Positions 57,030 to 64,000 of a stretch of 64,000 nucleotides of DNA are shown here, one piece after another (position 1 is the first letter of the stretch; each line of letters begins with the position of its first letter). Source of the DNA: Camelus bactrianus (Eukaryota > Chordata > Mammalia > Artiodactyla > Camelidae); contig NC_133564.1 in NCBI RefSeq assembly GCF_048773025.1, positions 31,754,645 to 31,818,644 on the forward strand, read 5' to 3'. Position numbers and translations under genes: made by a program. The notes under the pieces are model-generated. The model was not told the DNA's origin. It worked only from the letters and a program-made list of their open reading frames with translations, and ran no database searches.

Positions 57030-57495
57030 AGAATATGATCTTTTGTATTTAAAAAATCCAGGTGAAATTACATAACATAACATAAAATTAACCATTTTCA
57101 AGGGAAGAATTCAGTGGCATTTCCTGTATTCACAGTGTACAACCACCCCTGTCTCTCTGTAGTTCCACAGCACGTTTGGCCCTCTCAAAGGTGACCCCAT
57201 ACTCATTAAGCAGTACCCCTCCTGGCTCCGTTTCCCTCCCTCGCCCCCTGGCAACCACAAGTCTGTGTTCTGTCTCTAGATTTATCTTTTTTGGATATTT
57301 CATATTAGTGGAATTATATAAAATGTGCTCATTTGTGACTATCTCCTTCCGTTTAGCCTAACTTGGTCACATGTTTCAGCATTTTGGGGTTGCTTTTTTT
57401 TTTGGCTGAATGATATTCCGCTGTGTGTCTTTTCCATCATTTGCTGATCCATCCACCCATCGGTGGACTTGCGTGGGGTGTTTCACCCTCAGGCT
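57030..57495 (-). repeat. Old L1 (L1M-type) LINE, antisense
   Basis: 'aaattaaccattttcaaggg', 'gaattcagtggcatttcctg', 'cccctggcaaccacaagtct' and 'ggctgaatgatattccgctg' are reversed L1 ORF2 end and 3' UTR. Confidence 0.85.
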
Positions 57496-58023
57496 GCTGT
57501 CCGTGACGCCCCTGTGGTGTCCTTGCACTTGTTGGAGAACCTGTGTTCAGTAACAAGGTTTCTGAGCACGACTTACGGTCTCTGGGATCGTCTTGCTACT
57601 CAGTGCTCGGTGACAGTGACACATTCAGTGTGTGTCACCTAAGACTGGTTAGAAGTGGAGGTCTTGGGCCCACTCCAGACTGCTGAATTCGGGTCCGCAT
57701 GCCAGCAAGATCCAGGAGCACATTCAAGTGTGAGGAGCGGTAGTCCAGTCAGTCTTCGGACTGGCTTCTTCACTAACGCATAGTATTCATTTCAATTAAT
57801 CAGGAAATGTAATTTCCTGAAATCTCAGTCCAAGAAAATCTTCAGTAGAATCCAGGGTACCTGTGACCATGGAACTACTGTGCCCTTTTGCCACTGGAAA
57901 ACGTACACCAGTCTAGAGTCCCTGGAAGAGCTGGTAAACTTCCCGGAGGCAACAATGAGTGCTGGCTAGCTGCTGTTCAAGTCTGTAAGCAAGTGACTAA
58001 TTCGGAGACCTATGGAAAGCCTT

Positions 58024-58031
58024 GTGTTTGT

Positions 58032-58079
<48 letters not shown>

Positions 58080-58155
58080 ATGAAGGTACTGGGAATTGAA
58101 CCTCGGGCCTCATGCCTGCTAAGCACGCACTCTGCCACTTGGCCATATCCTCCCA
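58024..58155 (-). mobile_element. Camelid tRNA-Ala-derived SINE with expanded (TTTA) tail
   Basis: 'tactgggaattgaacctcgg' (B box reversed) and 'cactctgccacttggccata' (A box reversed) mark the head. A 9-bp target duplication (gaaagcctt) lies at 58015-58023 and 58156-58164. The tail has become a 12-unit microsatellite. Confidence 0.92.
58031..58078 (+). repeat. (TTTA)12 microsatellite
   Basis: Twelve uninterrupted TTTA units derive from the (AAAT) tail of the SINE. Such pure tetranucleotide arrays are usually polymorphic. Confidence 0.95.
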
Positions 58156-58517
58156 GAAAGCCTTATTTTAAAAACATATCAGATCAGAGTTCTTCTGTAG
58201 TAGCTAAATTTTAAAAATTTGAGTCACTTTGGGTGGAACAGAAGGCTTGGAATCCACGTATATTGCCTACTCCATTTTGAAAATGTCCTCCCAATTAATA
58301 GCATGCATAGTCTATTAAATCTTCATGACTGTATTTTCAAATGTACATTCTTGTGACTTTTAATGTAGATTATAGTGATACAGTGGAAAATTCATTGAAT
58401 GCGTCTTGTTGGGCTAATTCATGGGACAGGTAATCTTGAGCCATCAGATACTCTGCTGACCGTATCTTGAAGATCACTGGTTTGGGGCCCAGTCATTTAG
58501 AAGTGGTAATGGAAAGG

Positions 58518-58535
58518 GTGTGTGTGTGTGTGTGT
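58518..58535 (+). repeat. (GT)9 microsatellite
   Basis: Nine pure GT units in GPAT4 intronic sequence. Confidence 0.9.
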
Positions 58536-59154
58536 ACCCATTTGTGATCTCAAGGTTTCAAATTTTAAGAACTAGATTTGCACCTTTTGTTTCCTAAAGG
58601 TGTGTGTGAGGCACCCAGGGCCCTGGGTGTCCTGTGGCTCCTGTCCTGTGGAGCTTCCTGGATAATTACAACTTGGCTATAAGCTGGGATAAGGAGGTGG
58701 GCTGGAGAGCACTGATGTATCCCAGCACAGGGCCCAGGGTGGTTCTGCAGGAGTGTCTGGTCCTTTCTCATCCTCTGGGAAGGGTTTTTGCTCTCAGTTG
58801 ATCTGGATGGACGTTAAGAACTGAATGCTAGTTTTATTAGCGTAGTATTAGATACAAGTTAGATTTGGTCAAACTGTCTTTTTTTAAAGGAGGATTTGCA
58901 TTATATTTATTCAGTCATGCAACCAGGCGGCACAGAGTACCTATTTACATAACCATCTCATGCATCAGGACAGGCTTGGGCCAGGCTGGTTTTAGATCTT
59001 GCGAAGTTTACATCTGTGTATCCGTGTGTACATCTAAAATACACCTAAACTTGTGGGTTTTTTTTTTAATAAAGAAGAGACTTCTATTTTGCATCTTGAT
59101 CCTCTTCATCCATTCCTGAATTGGGGTGCTGTATGTAATTTTGCAGTTGGAAGG

Positions 59155-59345
59155 AAGCTCAGAGATTGTTGGAATTCCCTGGGTCTCCTCCTAACTACAT
59201 ATCTGAATCGTTCTGGGGAGCATTTTAAAAGAACTTACCTGGGAGCACTAGAATCTCCCCACAAATTCTGATTTAAGTGGTTTGGGTGGGCATTTTTAGA
59301 AAACTCCCCAAGTGGTTCTAACATCTACCATCAGAAGGTGGAGTC
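59155..59345. mobile_element. MER5-like hAT-Charlie MITE
   Basis: 'acatatctgaatcgttctgg', 'acaaattctgatttaagtgg' and 'actccccaagtggttctaac' match MER5-type elements. Confidence 0.65.
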
Positions 59346-59399
59346 TGATTGACCGTCGCAGGAAAGGGGACCTGCCTTAGTGACTTGTCTCTAACAAAC

Positions 59400-59715
59400 A
59401 GGATGTGATGCACATGACGCTGGGTGACATGCGAGGTTAGGTAAAAACGGCAATAAACCTTCTCTCTGACCCTGGATACTTGGTCCTGGAACTGGCCGCC
59501 ACGTGTCCCAGCTCACGGTCGCAGCGGGCTGTGACAGCTAGCGTCAGCTGCTGCACTTGGAGTGAGCAGGCATTCGGAGGAGTCCAGCCCCTGCCTTTGA
59601 CCATCCAGCTGATGCCAGACCTCATGCAATCTGCAGATTCATGAGCAAAATAAATGGTAGTGGTATTCTAAGCCGCTGAATTATGGGGTGCTTTGTTACA
59701 CAGCAATAGATTACT
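59400..59715 (+). mobile_element. MaLR (MLT1-type) LTR fossil
   Basis: 'gcaaaataaatggtagtggt', 'attctaagccgctgaattat' and 'acacagcaatagattact' are the 3' half of an MLT1-type LTR in sense orientation, including its polyadenylation region. Confidence 0.8.
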
Positions 59716-60999
59716 AGACAAATAATATGATGTGAAAGAATTTTAAACATTCATTCATGTCTCACAGCTTACAGCACCTTAAAATTTTTTTGTATGTATT
59801 ACCTTTCAGACTTGGCATTATGCATTCATATTTTGTAGTTGTGTTGAATAGTACATACATATATATTTTTGTGTGTGTGTCTACATTTCCTTTTGAGGTC
59901 TTACCAGCCGTTTTTATATTTTACTAGATAATCTTCATAAAGATGATTAAATCTGTCTGATCGTCCATGCAGTACATAATACTGGTGCTTTTGGATGACT
60001 GAGTCCCACGATCAGCTCACCCTTCTGTATAAAGGAACCTTGGTAAACCTGCCAGAGGGGGTAGAGAGTGTGGGTGGGTCATGTCTTCTGGAAGAAACTC
60101 AGTGCAGATCCTAGTAATGCTGAATCGCGGCAGAGGGTAGCATGTTATTTCAAGTATTTTAGTGCTTCGGATTTACCCTCAGTACAGTGTTGATGATTAT
60201 TAAGGTTCTAGAGTTCCTAGAAGTAGACTTTCAACTGAGTTGAGAATGATTTGGAAGAGGAGAGAAGAAAGCCTGGATAAAAAGGAGAAAGATGAAAAAA
60301 AAAAAAAACGACCCGAGTTTCCTTGCCTGCTGCGGAAGGGGTTGATCAGGTCCGGTTAGAGAAGACGGGACAGTTGTCACTGACTATGATATTAAATGCC
60401 ACAGTGGAACTGGCGGGAACCAGCGATGGTGGTGAGCAAGTTGAAGAGACTGGACAGGCAGTGGGATTGTGGTGGGTTAGACCTTTCTTACCACCTCTGA
60501 AACTTGACCTAAGTCCTCAGACCCTCCAGTCTGCCTCCCTCTCTAGAGCGTGGGAGTAGCGATGCCTCCTTCACGTGGGTGCGGACAGAGCGGTCACGCT
60601 CTCAAGTAGCCCTCCCTCCCCAGCAGGAAGGGTGATTGTCACGTGACCGTGAGGGGCTTAACGCACCAGCTCAAGGAGGTGAGCATGTGGTCGCGGCGGA
60701 AGGGGTGCTAGGAGGCAGCTTGAGGTTGTCACTCGAGGCCCATCTTTTCATATGAGACCTTGATGGAGAGAAATATTGGGAGTTGAGTGATTGAATGCAG
60801 CCCTTCCCGACTGCCTGTTTGGAGCGGGGCACACTCTCAGATTCTGCTGGAATGTAGGTGCAGTCGGTTCTGGCCCCGGTCCCTCCGGGTAGTTACAGTT
60901 TAGAAGGAAAGACAGATATGTGCATAAGTTAACTAATTCAGAACATGATGTCAATTAAGGTACACAGGCAAAGATTATGTGTGACTGCAGGAACTGCGT

Positions 61000-61260
61000 G
61001 GGCAACATTTCACGAAAGATTTGGCATTTGAACTGGATCTTAAAAAAAGAAAAAGCATTCTAGAAGCACAGTGGATAAAGGTGAGAAAGTGCAGTCTTGT
61101 TTAGAGACTGTACCTGGTTCCAAGGAGTAAGCCTTTGGGTGCACGGAGGGAATGAGGTAGGTTATAAAACCTGTTGTGTCTTTAGGAATTGAGAAGCCTT
61201 TGAGGATTTTTGAACAGGGGAGTGCACGGAGGTCGTGGCTTGGCCCAGAGGCGGCCGTGG
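61000..61260 (-). repeat. L2-type LINE relic
   Basis: 'gcatttgaactggatcttaa', 'aagcattctagaagcacagt' and 'tgaacaggggagtgcacgga' follow antisense L2-type 3' sequence. Confidence 0.55.
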
Positions 61261-61959
61261 CTGTGGCCGGGTGGCTCAAGAGGACTTGGGGGACAGGAAG
61301 CTTGAGGGACCAGGGGGCAGCGATCCCAGGACGCAGGAGGAGGGCGGGAGGGAGGGGCGCACGCGGGGCTTGGGGGCGGTGTGTGTTCTCACCGTGGGCG
61401 GCAGTGTGTGATTCATTCCTGACCTTCAGGGACAGAAGAATGGATAACCAGCAGGGATGCGCCGTCGCCCCACCCGCACATCTAAGGGCTGGGCCTGCGC
61501 CTCCCCTGCCAAGGGCTGTGTCGGGTCTCCTGTTACCCAAGAGTGCAGCATCCTCTGTGCCCCAACAGTCTCTGTGTGGGAGAGTCTCCGTCCCGGAGAA
61601 TCTGCAAAGGGAATAATTAAGTAACTGATCCTAAGAGCGTGGTAAATGGCATCTCAGATCAAGAGAAGGAGAGGCGGCTTGTGGGGAAATGAGCCCAGAA
61701 CCTGGGAGTCTCACTTTTCCCCGGGATATCCAAACACGATCATTTTTTTTTCTGTTTTATTAGGTAGAATTGTCACAATTTGAGTGCACATATCCAATAT
61801 ATTATATGTAAATACATATATACAATATACTCACATATTTTTAAAAATTTACATCTATGTACTATTCATTGTTTCTAAGGACGTTTAGAGCTTTAGCTTT
61901 TTAAACTTACATAGTTATTGGAATAAAGCCAGCCGCAAAATAAGAGTTAATTCAAAGAG

Positions 61960-62110
61960 ATACATAAACGCCCACTATTAACAGCAACATTATTTATAAT
62001 TGCCAAGATAATGGAAGCATCCTAAGTGCACATCAGTAGATGAATGGATAAAGAAGATGCAGCGTATATATGTGATGGAATAAAACTCACCCATAAGAAA
62101 CGAACATGAT
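61960..62110 (+). repeat. L1 ORF2 C-terminal fragment
   Basis: 'attatttataattgccaaga', 'aagtgcacatcagtagatga' and 'atggataaagaagatgcagc' are ORF2 C-terminal sequence, sense. Confidence 0.8.
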
Positions 62111-63239
62111 ACTTCTTGAAGCCATTGGTCACCGGGCATCACTAACGCCAGCGCCCCTCCCAGGAGGCCCCGGCTCTGGCAGCCCCTTCCCAGCCCCACC
62201 CTCTCCCCTGCTCTGGTGACTTTGGACGGCGTTCCCCTAAACAGACGCATTTTGTGATGTACCTGAAGTGTGACAGAGTCAAGCTGGAAGTACAGAGCAG
62301 GCGGGCAGGCGGATGTATGTGACAGAGCTTTGTCGGAGAGTCCGGGGACTCTCACTGACCAGTACCTTTCCAATTAAAACAGAAAACCACGGCCTTGAAT
62401 TTTCCATCGTGAGGCAGAATCACAGTCGTAGGTGGCAGGTCGTCCCTGCCCGTCACAGCCCAAGCCTCGTATCAGAACTGCCAGCAGGGAACCCCGCTGT
62501 GTTGGTTCTGACCGCGCCTGCAGCACCAATGCAGAGTCTTGGTCGAATAGAAAAACCTCAGTTCCAAGTGAGGGACCTGTGTCCGTGTGCCAGGCACGCC
62601 ACCCGCTCTCTTGTCCCCTCCTCTTCTCGTCCCAGGGTGCAATTCCCAGATGGAATTCGCCTTCTTCCATTGCCGGAGTTATGCCTACGTTTTCTTCTAG
62701 AGAAAACCACCCTCCGTGCCAGAAGACATCAAAGCCTAGACATCTGAAGTGGGTTATGTGCGTTCTCCTGCCTGAGACCTTGCTTTGAGTGGGTGACGCT
62801 GTGAGCCATCTGTGTCCCCGAGACAGTGGCCTTTGAAGACATTTCCAGATGAGGTCAGAGCACCGATTAATCTCAGGGCACCTGGCTGACAGTTCGGGCC
62901 CTGCCAGCGGAGCCTCAGCACTTGCCTTGGGCCCTGTAGGTTTCGCTGCGTCCTGGGATGGTAGGCTCTTCTCCACCTTGCGTAACTCGCGGCAGAAGTT
63001 TGAAAAGACACCTTTTCAAACATCCATTCTATTTCCTCGACTGCTGTGGTCATAACTTGTGTTCGGGGCCAGGGTGAGCCTGTGTCATCCCCTCCCGTTA
63101 TTTGGTCCTGGGAGAGACCCAGCCTCTGAGGCTGTTAATACAGTTAAAAGGATGTTAATGAGGGACCAGAGGCTCCGGGAAGAACCCCTCTTCGAGCTCT
63201 GTATGATTTCCGTGGTAATGAGGGCAGTTAGGGTGTTTG

Positions 63240-63405
63240 GAGTCTCCCAAGTGCTATTCCATACGTGGTCTCATTTGATCCCGGTAAGGTAGGAGGCTGA
63301 ATACCGTCCATCCTATTTTATAGATGGAAACGAGCAACGTTCAGAGTGTTGGAATGAGTTGTTTAAGGGACATAGCTTGTCAGACTTGAGATTTGAACCT
63401 ACTTT
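63240..63405 (-). repeat. MIR SINE
   Basis: 'ctcatttgatcccggtaagg', 'attttatagatggaaacgag' and 'acttgagatttgaacctact' are reverse-complement MIR. Confidence 0.75.
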
Positions 63406-63990
63406 TGTTTTATCTCCAAAACGTTTTTTTAAATGCTTTTTTTTTTTTTTTTTTTTTTTTGACACTGAGCTATTCCCAGGGTTTCTTGCGTCAGGTTGTG
63501 GATCTCCTGGTAAAAGGTGACTCAGACGGTGGATGGACAGTCCAGACATGTGTATTATTTAAATCCTTTACTTGAAAACTCAAATCGTTGCTTTCTTGGA
63601 ATAGTTTGGGAGGTGACGGCATCAGGAGGTAGCTTAAAGGATGCTTGATTTTGCTGTTGGTGACTTAGCTGCTGTTTGGTAGGAAGGCAGGAACGAACGA
63701 CGTCCCTGGACTGTTCGCTGGTGAGTTCCTTAAGAACCAGGAGACCGAGAGATTTAGGCCATGACACACTAGGCCCGAGAAATAGCCAAGCTCCTTGGTT
63801 GCCAGCTCTTTACCGTAGGTGACTCAGCTTTTGGTCCAAGTTGTCGAGGTCGGGTCTGCTCTAGGGGAAGGGGCTGCTCTCCTGGCTGTTGTCCGATGGC
63901 AGGTGCCTGGGCTTGAGGCTGCCCTGGAGTGGATGCGGAGGCGCCCCGGGCCAGTCCGCCCTCACCCTGGTGTGTCGCTCTTCCCCCCAG

Positions 63991-64000
63991 TGGGCGACCT
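63991..64000 (+). CDS. GPAT4: GPAT4 second coding exon, first ten bases
   Basis: After acceptor TTCCCCCCAG (ending 63990) the sequence reads TGG GCG ACC T, that is W-A-T-L, which is exactly how the human protein continues after KIFA. The exon is cut by the window end. Confidence 0.92.

Larger units (their letters stand above)
56056..63990 (+). other. GPAT4: GPAT4 intron after the start-codon exon
   Basis: A 7.9-kb intron from GTGAGT to the acceptor CTCTTCCCCCCAG. It carries repeats listed separately and a run of 12 G (56155-56166). Unique stretches such as 59720-60990 and 62110-63240 hold no supported exon. Confidence 0.9.

Noticed and set aside
63430-63480. Poly(T) next to 'cactgagctattccc' as a truncated tRNA SINE
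   Set aside because: Only an A-box-like word is present, with no B box or tail module. Too little to call.
1-64000. CRISPR arrays, operons, bacterial signals
   Set aside because: None is seen. The window is mammalian nuclear DNA with spliced genes.

Overview
The window is mammalian nuclear DNA. It has split genes with GT-AG introns, CpG islands, and many LINE, SINE and LTR fossils. About eleven copies of a tRNA-Ala-derived SINE (A box TAGCTCAGTGG, B box GGTTCAATCCC, C/A-rich tail) sit among L1 3' ends of artiodactyl type. There is no BovB, Bov-tA or pig PRE1. I therefore infer a camelid (camel, llama or alpaca).

Three genes are recognised, all on the + strand and in the order of human 8p11.21. 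(1) GOLGA7: only its last two coding exons (1316-1417, 2452-2499) and 3' UTR are here. (2) GINS4 (SLD5): complete, with a CpG-island promoter near 19.5 kb, a non-coding exon 1 ending at 19732, and seven coding exons from 20400 to 29825 that sum to 672 nt (223 codons plus stop). (3) GPAT4 (AGPAT6): a CpG-island exon 1 ending at 45605, the start-codon exon at 55891-56055, and the first ten bases of the next coding exon at 63991-64000.

The most interesting feature lies between GINS4 and GPAT4 (about 38.3-40.2 kb). It is a gene-like unit with a TATA box, a short first exon with a GTAAGC donor, and sequence resembling the PPP1R3 family of glycogen-targeting subunits of protein phosphatase 1. It shows a PP1-binding RVxF motif (KQVVF), the CBM21 core and a DNxxGQNY motif. 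These lie in different reading frames, so the locus looks like a decayed or mis-assembled family member. I do not recognise it as any named mammalian PPP1R3 gene.

Layout: 0-6 kb GOLGA7 end; 6-19 kb intergenic, repeat-rich; 19.2-30.8 kb GINS4; 30.8-38 kb intergenic repeats; 38.2-40.2 kb PPP1R3-like unit; 40.3-44.8 kb cluster of ERV1-type LTR fossils and old L1; 45-64 kb GPAT4 promoter, 5' UTR exon and long introns. A 595-bp antisense retrocopy with a perfect 15-bp target duplication lies in the first GPAT4 intron. The three genes act in separate pathways (Ras palmitoylation, replication fork, glycerolipid synthesis); their proximity is conserved synteny, not an operon.
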